A DNA stretch of 9,419 nt from an uncultured Verrucomicrobiales bacterium (GTDB lineage Bacteria > Verrucomicrobiota > Verrucomicrobiia > Verrucomicrobiales > Akkermansiaceae). A program made the position numbers and the translations under genes. The notes beneath the pieces are model-generated. The model saw only the letters and a list, made by a program, of their open reading frames with translations. It was not told the origin of the DNA and did no database searches. Location of the stretch: NCBI GenBank assembly GCA_937893015.1, contig CALBJX010000119.1, forward strand, positions 1 through 9,419, written 5' to 3'. This document shows positions 1-7,222 of this stretch, one piece after another. How positions within the stretch are numbered: position 1 is the first letter of the stretch; each line of letters opens with the position of its first letter.

Positions 1-23
1 CGCAGCCGCGCCTAAATTTGACT

Positions 24-53
24 TCGTACATCGTACATCGTACTTCGTACATC
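24..53. repeat. Heptamer tandem repeat, left copy
   Basis: Four tandem heptamers of form TCGTACW occupy 24-30, 31-37, 38-44 and 45-51, with final bases A, A, T, A, followed by a partial unit TC at 52-53. Every unit carries the palindrome GTAC. The array lies 27 bp beyond the stop codon of the exonuclease gene and is intergenic. Read on the minus strand, 52 down to 24 is identical over 29 bases to 9391-9419 at the other edge, so the two copies are inverted relative to each other. The heptamer structure and the match are seen directly. That it belongs to a dispersed repeat family is inference. Confidence 0.9.
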
Positions 54-54
54 C

Positions 55-74
55 CGACAAATCCTCATTTGTCG
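55..74. other. Hairpin between exonuclease stop and left repeat
   Basis: A perfect 8-bp stem (55-62 with 67-74, CGACAAAT/ATTTGTCG) closes a 4-nt loop CCTC. It starts 5 bp past the exonuclease stop on the minus strand and ends one base from the heptamer array. There is no U-tract on the minus-strand transcript after the stem, so it is a weak candidate for an intrinsic terminator. It may instead stabilise the mRNA 3' end or belong to the repeat unit. Confidence 0.6.
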
Positions 75-79
75 CCCTG

Positions 80-646
80 CTACATCTTCCAATCCACCTC
101 AATCTTCTCCGTCTCTCCCTGCTTGTTTTCGTAGAGGACATAGCCGTGTTCGGCGCCGAACTTGTAGACCTCCATGGTCACCTTCACGTCGAAGCAGCAG
201 TAGCGGGCGATGAGCATCATCTTTTCGGGGTCCCCCGTCTTTTCGTACTCCGCCCACCACTTGAGAGCATCCGTGCCCTCGGCGGTTTTGGAGTTGCCCT
301 CCAGCGTGACCTTGGCGACGGAGTCGAGTTTCAGGCGGTGGCCCAGTTTCTCGGTGAGGTCGGTGCAGATGTCGAGATTGATGGTGGAGTGCGCGATATC
401 CCAGAGCGAAAAGGCCTGCAACACGCCGTAGTCGAAGCCGATGTGGTTGTAGCCGACAACGAGGTCCGCTTCGCGCAGCTCCTGAATGAGCGCCTCCGCT
501 TGGTCCTGCGTGTAGATGTGGTAGGCGTTGTCCTTGGTGGAGAAGGTCACGCCCACGGACATGCCCATCTTGGCGGTCTCATGCCAGCCGCCCACTTGGG
601 CTGCGGAAAGGCGCGTTTCGAGGTCGAAATAAACAATGTTGCGCAT
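80..646 (-). CDS. DEDDy-type 3'-5' exonuclease (RNase H-like fold), 188 aa
   Basis: Predicted stand-alone 3'-5' exonuclease of the DnaQ-like DEDD superfamily, close in style to the YprB/RNase_H_2 group, acting in the cytoplasm on DNA or RNA. All four metal-binding acids are visible: D8 and E10 in FDLET (Exo I), D72 in YNHIGFD (Exo II), and D153 in YCCFD (Exo III). Y149-x3-D153 is the DEDDy signature. The protein is essentially this domain alone; no helicase, zinc-finger or polymerase part is attached. I chose the ATG at 646 because the catalytic strand begins at once (MRNIVYFDLET). The in-frame alternative at 700 is a TTG inside trmL and adds 18 residues with no domain match. The 16-bp gap after trmL has no Shine-Dalgarno sequence (it reads CCCCTCCC), suggesting translational coupling within the operon. 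Substrate is unknown. Confidence in fold and catalysis is high, in biological role low. Confidence 0.85.
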   Translation of the reverse strand: MRNIVYFDLETRLSAAQVGGWHETAKMGMSVGVTFSTKDNAYHIYTQDQAEALIQELREADLVVGYNHIGFDYGVLQAFSLWDIAHSTINLDICTDLTEKLGHRLKLDSVAKVTLEGNSKTAEGTDALKWWAEYEKTGDPEKMMLIARYCCFDVKVTMEVYKFGAEHGYVLYENKQGETEKIEVDWKM

Positions 647-662
647 GGGTATCGGGAGGGGT

Positions 663-1124
663 TCAGAGAGCGGCTCGGCGGAGTCCTTCGTACAAAACAA
701 TGGCCACGGAGGTGGAGAGGTTCAGCGAACGTGCATGTGCCCCCGGCATGGGGATACGGAGCGCGGTGTCGGGGTGTTGCTCAATCCAGCTTTCGGGCAG
801 CCCCTTGGTCTCGGGTCCGAAGACGAGGTAGTCTCCGTCGCGGAGGGGCAGCGCGACATCCCAGATGTCGCCCTTGGCCTTGGTGGAGAGGTACCAGAAA
901 TGCGCACCGGGTTCGGCCTGTTGTTCCAGCTCCTCCATGCTGTCCCAGAGGTGCAGGTCGACATGCTGCCAGTAGTCCAGCCCGCAGCGGCGCACCTGTT
1001 TATCGTCGATGCTGAAACCGAGCGGGCGGATGAGGTGCAGGCGGGAGCCCGTTGCCACGGCCAGCCGGCCGGCCGCACCCGTGTTGTGCGGAATTTCAGG
1101 ATGGTAGAGAACAATATGGAACAC
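663..1124 (-). CDS. trmL: tRNA (cytidine(34)-2'-O)-methyltransferase TrmL, 153 aa
   Basis: SPOUT-class RNA 2'-O-methyltransferase. TrmL methylates the wobble ribose of tRNA-Leu isoacceptors (Cm34/Um34) using S-adenosylmethionine, as a homodimer. The sequence follows the E. coli protein from end to end: LYHPEIPHNTGAAGRL at 6-21, DDKQVRRCGLDY at 40-51, the SAM-site motif FGPETKGLP at 102-110, and the C-terminal knot motif RIPM...RSLNLSTSVAIVLYE at 123-146. At 153 residues it is family length, with no extra RNA-binding domain. The start is GTG at 1122-1124, with GGAG only 2 nt upstream; no in-frame ATG precedes the conserved N terminus. It lies 21 bp after the sugar transferase stop and 16 bp before the exonuclease start, so it is probably cotranscribed with both. 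A housekeeping role is expected; the operon partners do not change it. Confidence 0.95.
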   Translation of the reverse strand: MFHIVLYHPEIPHNTGAAGRLAVATGSRLHLIRPLGFSIDDKQVRRCGLDYWQHVDLHLWDSMEELEQQAEPGAHFWYLSTKAKGDIWDVALPLRDGDYLVFGPETKGLPESWIEQHPDTALRIPMPGAHARSLNLSTSVAIVLYEGLRRAAL

Positions 1125-1145
1125 GGCTCCGCAAAATCACTGGGG

Positions 1146-2558
1146 TTACATGGCCCCTTTGCCGAAGAGCACGGCGGGGATGGTGCGCAGGAAGAGGACG
1201 ATATCCAACCAGAAGCTCCAGTGGTCGATGTACTTGATGTCCTTCTCAATCATCTTTTGATAGCTGTTCTCGGCATTACTGCGGTCCTCAATCTGCCAAT
1301 AGCAGGTGAGACCGGGCTTCACGCTCATGCGGCGGCGGTGCGCGAGGTCGGGCATCTCCTCTGTCTCATAGACGGCCAGCGGGCGGGGGCCGACGATGCT
1401 CATATCGCCCATCAGGATGTTGAGCACTTGGGGCAGCTCATCAATGGACATCTTGCGGATAAAGCGGCCGAAGGGGAAAATGCGCGGGTCGTTGTGGAGC
1501 TTGAAGAGCGGGCCGTCCATCTCGTTGCCCATCTGCTTCTTGATTTCCTCCAGCCGTTCTTCCGCGTCCGCGTACATGGAGCGGAACTTCCACATGCCGA
1601 AGGGTTTGCCGTACAGACCCGAACGCATCTGGCGGTAAAACACGGGCCCCTTGGGATCGCTGATTTTGATACCGATAGCCGTTATCACCCACAGCGGGAG
1701 CGAGCAGACAAGCATCAGCAGGGCCATCACGCGGTCGAACACCCCCTTGGCCAAGCGTTCCCACGAGTAGGGCGGCGTGGAGGTGAGGATGAGCATGTAG
1801 ACGCCTTCCACCTCGTTGACGTCGGTTTTGAGCTCAATGGAGCGGTGCTCGTCGCGGCAGATGTAGATGTCGATGCCCTGCAACTCGCAGAGGTGGATGG
1901 TGGGCTCGTTGTCGTGGTAGGCGGAGATGCCGCCGAAGACGATGAGGTGGGAGACCGCGTTGGCGGCAATGAGCTTTTGGACATCCGCCATTTCCGTCTG
2001 CCCTGCGATGGAATGACCGACCACATGCATGCCGCGCCGCCAGTATCCGGGCAGTTTCTTCCATGCCGTATTGATTTTCTCCTCCGAGGTACCGGCGAGG
2101 ATTACTTGGCGCAGGTCATTGGGATTGCGGTGGATGCGGAGCTTCCACATGCGCACCAGCAGGAAGCGAAGGAAAATGCAGACGGGAATACCCACCATGT
2201 TCACCAGCAGGATGTGGCTCACATAGGTGCTGTGCACGCGTAGGGTTTGGTAGAAGGCAACGGCACAGAGGTAGTACACCGTGAAGAGGAGCAGCTGGCG
2301 GAGCGCTGTGCTGATGCGCTGTACATTGCCGCGGTGGTAGAACCCGACCACATACAGCACGATGGGTACGAAGGTAATCGCCATCCCCGACAGGAAGGGC
2401 GACCACATGAGGATGTTGATGAGCTCCTCGACATGCCACCCCATGAACGGAGCGATGGCATTCGTCAGCTGGGGAGAATAGTATGCAAAGACCAGAGCCG
2501 CGAGAAAATCCGCGACGGAAGCAAACTGCACCAGAGAATTTTTGCCGACAGTGGTCAT
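1146..2558 (-). CDS. Polyprenyl-phosphate sugar-1-phosphate transferase (WbaP/EpsE type), 470 aa
   Basis: Initiating enzyme for exopolysaccharide, capsule or O-antigen repeat-unit synthesis. It moves a sugar-1-phosphate from a nucleotide sugar to undecaprenyl phosphate at the inner membrane. Four hydrophobic segments (about 8-28, 50-73, 88-104, 113-136) precede a soluble Rossmann-like stretch (about 150-265). A fifth membrane segment (274-299) opens the bacterial sugar-transferase domain. Visible motifs are KGPVFYRQMRSG, WKFRSMYADAEE, the catalytic Asp-Glu pair D373-E374 in DELPQVLN, and GDMSIVGPRP at 384-393. The next conserved block is altered: the usual PG-T-G-W-Q--GRS pattern reads PGLTCYWQIEDRSN (415-428), with Cys for Gly and Asp for Gly. 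Length matches the large WbaP/WcaJ class rather than the minimal PglC class. The ATG at 2558 gives a short N terminus before TM1. It heads an operon with trmL. Sugar specificity cannot be read from sequence, and no glycosyltransferase cluster is present in the window. Confidence 0.92.
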   Translation of the reverse strand: MTTVGKNSLVQFASVADFLAALVFAYYSPQLTNAIAPFMGWHVEELINILMWSPFLSGMAITFVPIVLYVVGFYHRGNVQRISTALRQLLLFTVYYLCAVAFYQTLRVHSTYVSHILLVNMVGIPVCIFLRFLLVRMWKLRIHRNPNDLRQVILAGTSEEKINTAWKKLPGYWRRGMHVVGHSIAGQTEMADVQKLIAANAVSHLIVFGGISAYHDNEPTIHLCELQGIDIYICRDEHRSIELKTDVNEVEGVYMLILTSTPPYSWERLAKGVFDRVMALLMLVCSLPLWVITAIGIKISDPKGPVFYRQMRSGLYGKPFGMWKFRSMYADAEERLEEIKKQMGNEMDGPLFKLHNDPRIFPFGRFIRKMSIDELPQVLNILMGDMSIVGPRPLAVYETEEMPDLAHRRRMSVKPGLTCYWQIEDRSNAENSYQKMIEKDIKYIDHWSFWLDIVLFLRTIPAVLFGKGAM

Positions 2559-2568
2559 GTACGCGGGG

Positions 2569-2597
2569 ATTGTACTCCATGCCGAACCGAGAAGCAA
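2569..2597 (-). promoter_or_regulatory. Predicted sigma70-like promoter of the sugar transferase operon
   Basis: On the minus strand, -35 TTGCTT (2597-2592) and -10 TACAAT (2574-2569) are separated by 17 bp. The -10 matches the consensus at 5 of 6 positions and the -35 at 4 of 6. The -10 box ends 10 nt before the ATG at 2558, so transcription would start about 3-5 nt upstream of it. This leaves no room for a Shine-Dalgarno sequence. It is predicted by eye only. Confidence 0.6.
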
Positions 2598-2655
2598 GCT
2601 CAAAAGTGCGGACCTGCGCACACGCACACGCCTAACGCCCGCGCGGCTTTTTTGC

Positions 2656-2683
2656 TTGCTATCCCGCGGGCCTTTGGTACAAT
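2656..2683 (+). promoter_or_regulatory. Predicted sigma70-like promoter of the beta-galactosidase gene
   Basis: -35 TTGCTA (2656-2661) and -10 TACAAT (2678-2683) are separated by 16 bp. TG at 2675-2676 gives an extended -10 (TGnTACAAT). The -10 box ends 10 nt before the ATG at 2694, the same distance as in the divergent sugar transferase promoter, so the leader would be only about 4 nt. The 58 bp between the two divergent -35 boxes (2598-2655) show no obvious operator. An overlapping TTGCTT at 2652-2657 is less well spaced (20 bp). Confidence 0.6.
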
Positions 2684-2693
2684 ACCCGCCAAT

Positions 2694-5600
2694 ATGAACC
2701 TTTACGAGAGTACCATGCTTATGTTGGCTTCGGTCGCAGCGTTCATGGGGATGGGGCACGCCGCTGACGCCCCCCATCCGGATTGGGAAAACCCGCAGAA
2801 CCTGTTTCAGGGCCGCGAGGACTCCCGCGCCTTCTTTGTCCCTTTCGCCAACCGCGAGGAAGCGCTGAAAGGCCACCGCGAGGATTCGTCCCTCGTCCGT
2901 TCCCTCAACGGCACGTGGAAGTTCAACTGGGTGCCCTCCCCCGATAAGCGGCCCGTGGATTTCCACCGCCCCGATTTCGATGTCAGCGCATGGGCGGATA
3001 TCGATGTGCCCTCCAACTGGCAGATGCGCGGCTACGGCACCCCCATCTACAGCAACCAGCGCTACACCTTCGTCCGCAACTGGCCGTATGTGATGAGCGA
3101 GCCGCAGAACGACAGCGAGAAGAAATACACGACCCCGCAGACGGAGCCGAACGCCGTGGGCTCCTACCGCCGCGACATCGAGCTGCCCGCCGACTGGAAC
3201 GGGCGCGAGGTCTTCCTCCGCTTTGACGGCGTGGACTCCTTCTTCTACCTCTTTGTCAACGGCGAGAAGGTCGGCTTCTCCAAGGACAGCCGCACCGCCG
3301 CCGTGTTCGACATCACGAAGTATGTGCACCCCGGCACCAACACCATCGGCGTGGAGGTATACCGCTACTCCGACGGCTCCTATCTGGAGTGCCAGGACAT
3401 GTGGCGCCTCTCCGGCATCTTCCGCGACGTCTACCTGTATACCACGCCTCGTGCGCTGGTGCGCGACTTCTTCGTGCACACGACCTTCCCCAAGAAGGAG
3501 GACGGCAGCACGGATTACCGCGCCTCGGACATCAGCATCGAGGTTGCCGTGGAGAACCGCACCGATGACCGCGCCAAGCTGAGCCTTGACGCCGAACTGG
3601 TGGATGCCGCCGGCAAGAGCCTTGCCCCCATGCACGCGGCCATTGCCGACCTCCTGCCCGGGGAAGAGCAGAACGTGGAGCTCAGCGCCTCTGTGCTGGA
3701 CCCCGCCCTGTGGAGCGCGGAGAAGCCGAACCTCTACAAGCTCATCCTGACGCTGCGCAACGAGAAGGGCGAGGTGACGGAGACGATTGCCAAGAACATC
3801 GGTTTCCGCGAGGTGAAGCTGGAGGACGGCCGCTTCCTCGTGAACGGCATGCCCGTGAAGCTCAAGGGCGTGAACCGCCACGAAAGCCAGCATGCCAACG
3901 GCCACAGCGTTACCAAGGAAGAATGCCGTCAAGAGCTGCTCATCATGAAGCGCGGCAACATCAACCACATCCGCAACTCCCACTACCCGCAGCCGGACTT
4001 TTTCTACGAGATGTGCGACGAGCTCGGCATCTACGTCTGCGATGAGGCCAACATCGAATCCCACGGCTACTACTACGGCGAGGACTCCCTCTCCCACCCG
4101 CAGGAGTGGCGCGCCCAGCATGTGTGGCGCAACAAAAACATGGTGGAGCAGAGCAAGAACCACCCCTGCGTCGTCATCTGGTCCTACGGCAACGAAGCCG
4201 GCCCCGGCGACAACTTCGCCGCCGTGCGCGACTGGATTAAGAGCCGCGACACCTCCCGCGTCACACAGTACGAGCGCAACAACGATTTGGCGGACCTCTG
4301 CTCCAACCAGTACCCCAGCGTGAACTGGGCACGAGAAATCGCCTCCCGCAAGCTGCAGAAGCCGTGGTACATCTCCGAGTACGCCCACATCCTCTGCAAC
4401 TCCATGGGCAACCTCAAGGACTATTGGGACGCCATCGACACCAGCGACTCCATCATCGGCGGCGGCATCTGGGAGTGGATCCACCAGAGCTATGACCAGG
4501 AGGTCACGCTGCCCGACGGCCGCACCGTCACCCGCCAGAGCTACGGCGGCGACCACGGCGAATACCCGCACGACGGCATCTTCTGCATCAAAGGCGTCAT
4601 CTACAGCGACCGCACGCCCACCCCGCTCTATGCGGAAATCCGCAAGGCGCAGCAGAATGCAGACTTCACCATGCGCGGGCTCTCCGAGGACGGCTCCCAC
4701 CTCCTCGTGGATATCCGCAACAAGCACCTCTTCACCGACCTGAGTGAGTACGACGGCACTTGGGAGCTGGCGGAGGAAGGCACCAACATCATTGCCTCCG
4801 GCACCTTTGCGCCGAGCGCTGCGCCCCTGCGCACCCTGCAGGTGCAGATTCCCACGGCGACCATGCAGCTGGATAAGCTCGCGGCCGACCGCCGCTACTT
4901 CCTCACCCTGCATCTGCGCCTCAAGGCGGATAACGCCTGGGCGGAGAAGGGCTACGTGATTGCCACGGAGCAGTTCGTGCTGCCCGAGAAGGTCACGCAC
5001 TTCAACCCCAAGGCGCACTTCGTCTCCATCGACCCGAACGCCAAGCTGGAAGTCCGCAACCAGAACGGCCGCATGACGGTCACGGGCTCCTCCTTCACCA
5101 TCACCATCGACAAGGCCACGGGCGGGCTCCGCAACTACATCGTGGACGGCAAGGAACTCATCGGCGACAAGCCGACGCTCTTCCTCAACGCCTTCCGCGC
5201 GCCGCTCGCCAACGATAAATGGGCCATGAACCAGTGGCTCAACAACGGCCTGCGCAACCTCACGCACGATGCCGCCCCGCTCATCGTCAAGCGTCTGGAG
5301 GGCGGTGCCGTGCTCATCTCCACGGATATCGAGAGCCGCGGCATCCGCAAGGAAGGCCTCGACAGCCGAGACTACGACAACGGCAAGTTCGAGCTCACGG
5401 ACTTCGGCCCCGTCAAGGAGAGCGATTTTCACTTCACCACGCAGATGGTCTACACCATCCTGCCCAACGGCTACGTGAGCGTGCAGGCGGGCATCCAACC
5501 CAGCGAGGAAAAGGTCATCATGCCCAAGCTCGGCTACACCCTCGCCCTGCCGGAGCGTTACGGCAACGTGCGCTGGTATGGCCGCGGCCCCGGTGAAAAC

Positions 5601-7112
5601 TACCCCGACCGCAAGGCGGGTGCCCCCGTCGGCATCTACGACCGCAAGGTTGCCGACATGGTGGAAAAATACCCCTTCCCCATGGAAATGGGCAACCGCA
5701 TGGACTGCAAGTGGGTCGCCGCCACGGATAACGACGGCATCGGCCTGCTCATCTGCGCGGATCAGGACAGCAAGTTCAACTTCTCTGCGCTGCCCTACAC
5801 CCCGCAGGCCATCTTCGCCGCCCCCCACCCGGAGGAGGTGGAGCCCGCACACGCCACCATCCTCAGCGTGGATGTGCTGACCCTCGGCCTCGGCGGTGCC
5901 GCTTGCGGCCCCCGCCCCATGGACCGCGATATCCCCCTCTCCGCGCCCACGACCATCTCCTTCTCCCTGCGCCCCATCCGCGTGAACCAGAAGGCCGATG
6001 AGCTCGCCCGCGATGCTCTGCCCCTCACGGGTGCCGTCACGCTCTCCCGCGACGGTTTGGGCTACATGCACGCCTCCTGCGCGGGGCGCGATGCCGACAT
6101 CACCATCACCCTGCCCAACGGCGACGTGATGCCCTACACCGGCCCCTTCCTCCAGCGCGAAGAAGGTATTGTGCGTGCGGATGCCGTCAGCCCCGGCTGC
6201 CTTGCCGCGCCGCAGGTGTACCAGTACATCACGGAATGGAAGCCCGACAACCTGATGCGCATCGTCTCCTGCTCCAGCAGCGCGGGTCGTTCCGAATCCC
6301 CGTGGAGCCTCATCGACGGCCGCCGCGACACCTTCTGGCATTCCCGCTGGCACGAGCCCACGGCGCAGTACCCGCACGAGGTCGTCATTGACCTCGGCGC
6401 GAATTCCGAGCTGCGCGGCTTCGAGGTGACCCCGCGTCAGGGCCGCGCTTCCTCCCGCGTGCGCCGCATGGCTTTCTATCTTTCTCAGGACGGCAAAAAC
6501 TGGGGCGATAAGCCCGCTGTGGAAGTCGAGCTCGCGGATGAAGACACCACGCAAAAGGTGCTGCTGCCCGAGTTCGCGGAGGCGAAGTTCTTCCGCATGG
6601 TCTTCCTGGAGCCCATGAAGGAGGGCGAACCCTACGCCGCTTTGGCAGAGGTGAAGCCCATCGTCAACCGCGTGGTGGGCGAGTACCCCGCGCACGCCTT
6701 CTTCTCCGTGGAGTATGTCTCCTCTGAGGATGACGAGGAAGGCCCCGCCCGCAATGTGCTGGACGGCAACCCCGACACCTACTGGATTACCATGACGGGG
6801 GTGACGGTGGCCAGCTTCCCGCACGATATCCGCCTCAACCTCGGTGAGGAACGCCGCCTGAAGGGCATCGTCTACCGCGGTGCGCCCATGGACGAAGGCC
6901 GCATCAAGGAATACGAAGTCTACGTCAGCCGCGACGGCGAGCACTGGGGCGAGGCTGTCGCCCGCGGCTCCTTCGCCGACTCCGACGAAAAGCAGGATGT
7001 GCTCTTCTTCGAGCCCACCGCCGCCAAGTACATTCGCGTGGTTGCCATCTCCGCCTACGGCGACGGCGACACCGCCACCATGAGCGAGCTGGACATCATC
7101 CCCGCGGAGTGA
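2694..7112 (+). CDS. Secreted GH2 beta-galactosidase with two C-terminal F5/8 type C domains, 1472 aa
   Basis: LacZ-type glycoside hydrolase family 2 enzyme, predicted to release terminal beta-linked galactose outside the cytoplasm. A hydrophobic leader (about 8-21) ends in GHA-A, so cleavage is likely near residue 23-24. Order after it: jelly-roll sugar-binding domain (about 45-250), Ig-like domain (about 255-365), TIM barrel (about 370-640), DUF4981-like linker (about 650-745), Bgal_small_N (about 780-1095), a stretch resembling a chitobiase C-terminal/Fn3-like module (about 1100-1180; YTGPF...VRADAVSPG), then two F5/8C domains (about 1185-1324 and 1325-1472). The acid/base is E501 in SYGNEAG and the nucleophile E562 in ISEYAH; RGVNRHE-like and DEANIESHG motifs are also intact. 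The core aligns with E. coli LacZ, and the tail suggests glycan binding. The ATG at 2694 fits the promoter position. A second ATG at 2715, after GAGAG, would still keep the leader. The gene stands alone, and its exact substrate is not determinable. Confidence 0.93.
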   Translation: MNLYESTMLMLASVAAFMGMGHAADAPHPDWENPQNLFQGREDSRAFFVPFANREEALKGHREDSSLVRSLNGTWKFNWVPSPDKRPVDFHRPDFDVSAWADIDVPSNWQMRGYGTPIYSNQRYTFVRNWPYVMSEPQNDSEKKYTTPQTEPNAVGSYRRDIELPADWNGREVFLRFDGVDSFFYLFVNGEKVGFSKDSRTAAVFDITKYVHPGTNTIGVEVYRYSDGSYLECQDMWRLSGIFRDVYLYTTPRALVRDFFVHTTFPKKEDGSTDYRASDISIEVAVENRTDDRAKLSLDAELVDAAGKSLAPMHAAIADLLPGEEQNVELSASVLDPALWSAEKPNLYKLILTLRNEKGEVTETIAKNIGFREVKLEDGRFLVNGMPVKLKGVNRHESQHANGHSVTKEECRQELLIMKRGNINHIRNSHYPQPDFFYEMCDELGIYVCDEANIESHGYYYGEDSLSHPQEWRAQHVWRNKNMVEQSKNHPCVVIWSYGNEAGPGDNFAAVRDWIKSRDTSRVTQYERNNDLADLCSNQYPSVNWAREIASRKLQKPWYISEYAHILCNSMGNLKDYWDAIDTSDSIIGGGIWEWIHQSYDQEVTLPDGRTVTRQSYGGDHGEYPHDGIFCIKGVIYSDRTPTPLYAEIRKAQQNADFTMRGLSEDGSHLLVDIRNKHLFTDLSEYDGTWELAEEGTNIIASGTFAPSAAPLRTLQVQIPTATMQLDKLAADRRYFLTLHLRLKADNAWAEKGYVIATEQFVLPEKVTHFNPKAHFVSIDPNAKLEVRNQNGRMTVTGSSFTITIDKATGGLRNYIVDGKELIGDKPTLFLNAFRAPLANDKWAMNQWLNNGLRNLTHDAAPLIVKRLEGGAVLISTDIESRGIRKEGLDSRDYDNGKFELTDFGPVKESDFHFTTQMVYTILPNGYVSVQAGIQPSEEKVIMPKLGYTLALPERYGNVRWYGRGPGENYPDRKAGAPVGIYDRKVADMVEKYPFPMEMGNRMDCKWVAATDNDGIGLLICADQDSKFNFSALPYTPQAIFAAPHPEEVEPAHATILSVDVLTLGLGGAACGPRPMDRDIPLSAPTTISFSLRPIRVNQKADELARDALPLTGAVTLSRDGLGYMHASCAGRDADITITLPNGDVMPYTGPFLQREEGIVRADAVSPGCLAAPQVYQYITEWKPDNLMRIVSCSSSAGRSESPWSLIDGRRDTFWHSRWHEPTAQYPHEVVIDLGANSELRGFEVTPRQGRASSRVRRMAFYLSQDGKNWGDKPAVEVELADEDTTQKVLLPEFAEAKFFRMVFLEPMKEGEPYAALAEVKPIVNRVVGEYPAHAFFSVEYVSSEDDEEGPARNVLDGNPDTYWITMTGVTVASFPHDIRLNLGEERRLKGIVYRGAPMDEGRIKEYEVYVSRDGEHWGEAVARGSFADSDEKQDVLFFEPTAAKYIRVVAISAYGDGDTATMSELDIIPAE

Positions 7113-7135
7113 TGCGGTTGTAAGAAGTATACCCC

Positions 7136-7151
7136 CGGCGCGGAAGCGCCG
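7136..7151. other. GC-rich hairpin with GGAA tetraloop
   Basis: A perfect 6-bp stem CGGCGC (7136-7141) with GCGCCG (7146-7151) closes loop GGAA, a GNRA tetraloop. It begins 24 bp after the beta-galactosidase stop. Neither strand has a following U-tract, so it is not a terminator by itself. It may block 3' exonucleases or assist the stronger hairpin just downstream. Confidence 0.55.
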
Positions 7152-7157
7152 CGAAGA

Positions 7158-7197
7158 AAAGAAGCCGATCTGACCTGTGTGTCAGACCGGCTTCTTT
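7158..7197. terminator. Bidirectional intrinsic terminator between convergent genes
   Basis: A 16-bp stem with one A/C mismatch pairs 7158-7174 with 7181-7197 around loop CTGTGT. The outer arm is AAAGAAGCCG/CGGCTTCTTT, so its A and T ends serve as the U-tract in each direction. The minus-strand transcript continues with further pyrimidines (TCTTC), making that direction slightly stronger. It sits midway between the beta-galactosidase stop (7112) and the prlC stop (7223) and probably terminates both. Confidence 0.85.
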
Positions 7198-7222
7198 GTC
7201 GTGCGACGTTTGAGAGCGTTCG

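Noticed and set aside
24..53. CRISPR array
   Set aside because: Units are 7 bp and directly adjacent, with no spacers and no cas genes.
647..700. Upstream TTG start for the exonuclease
   Set aside because: It overlaps trmL by 38 bp and adds residues with no family match; the ATG at 646 begins directly with the conserved first strand.
636..2243. 535-codon plus-strand frame opposite trmL and the sugar transferase
   Set aside because: It is a codon-bias shadow: rich in His, Val, Ala and Glu, with no domain and an antisense register to two well-recognised genes.
2247..2693. N-terminal extension of the beta-galactosidase by 149 codons
   Set aside because: The region overlaps the opposite sugar transferase gene and the divergent promoters, shows no domain, and would bury the export leader. 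The ATG at 2694 fits promoter and leader.
2559..6944. Very long minus-strand open frame opposite the beta-galactosidase, in frame with the sugar transferase (1932 codons in all)
   Set aside because: Its codons are exact reverse complements of beta-galactosidase codons, the protein is low-complexity (Val, Ala, Gly, Asp rich) and has no recognisable domain. It results from absence of TTA, CTA and TCA in the sense gene; only the part from 2558 down is a real gene.
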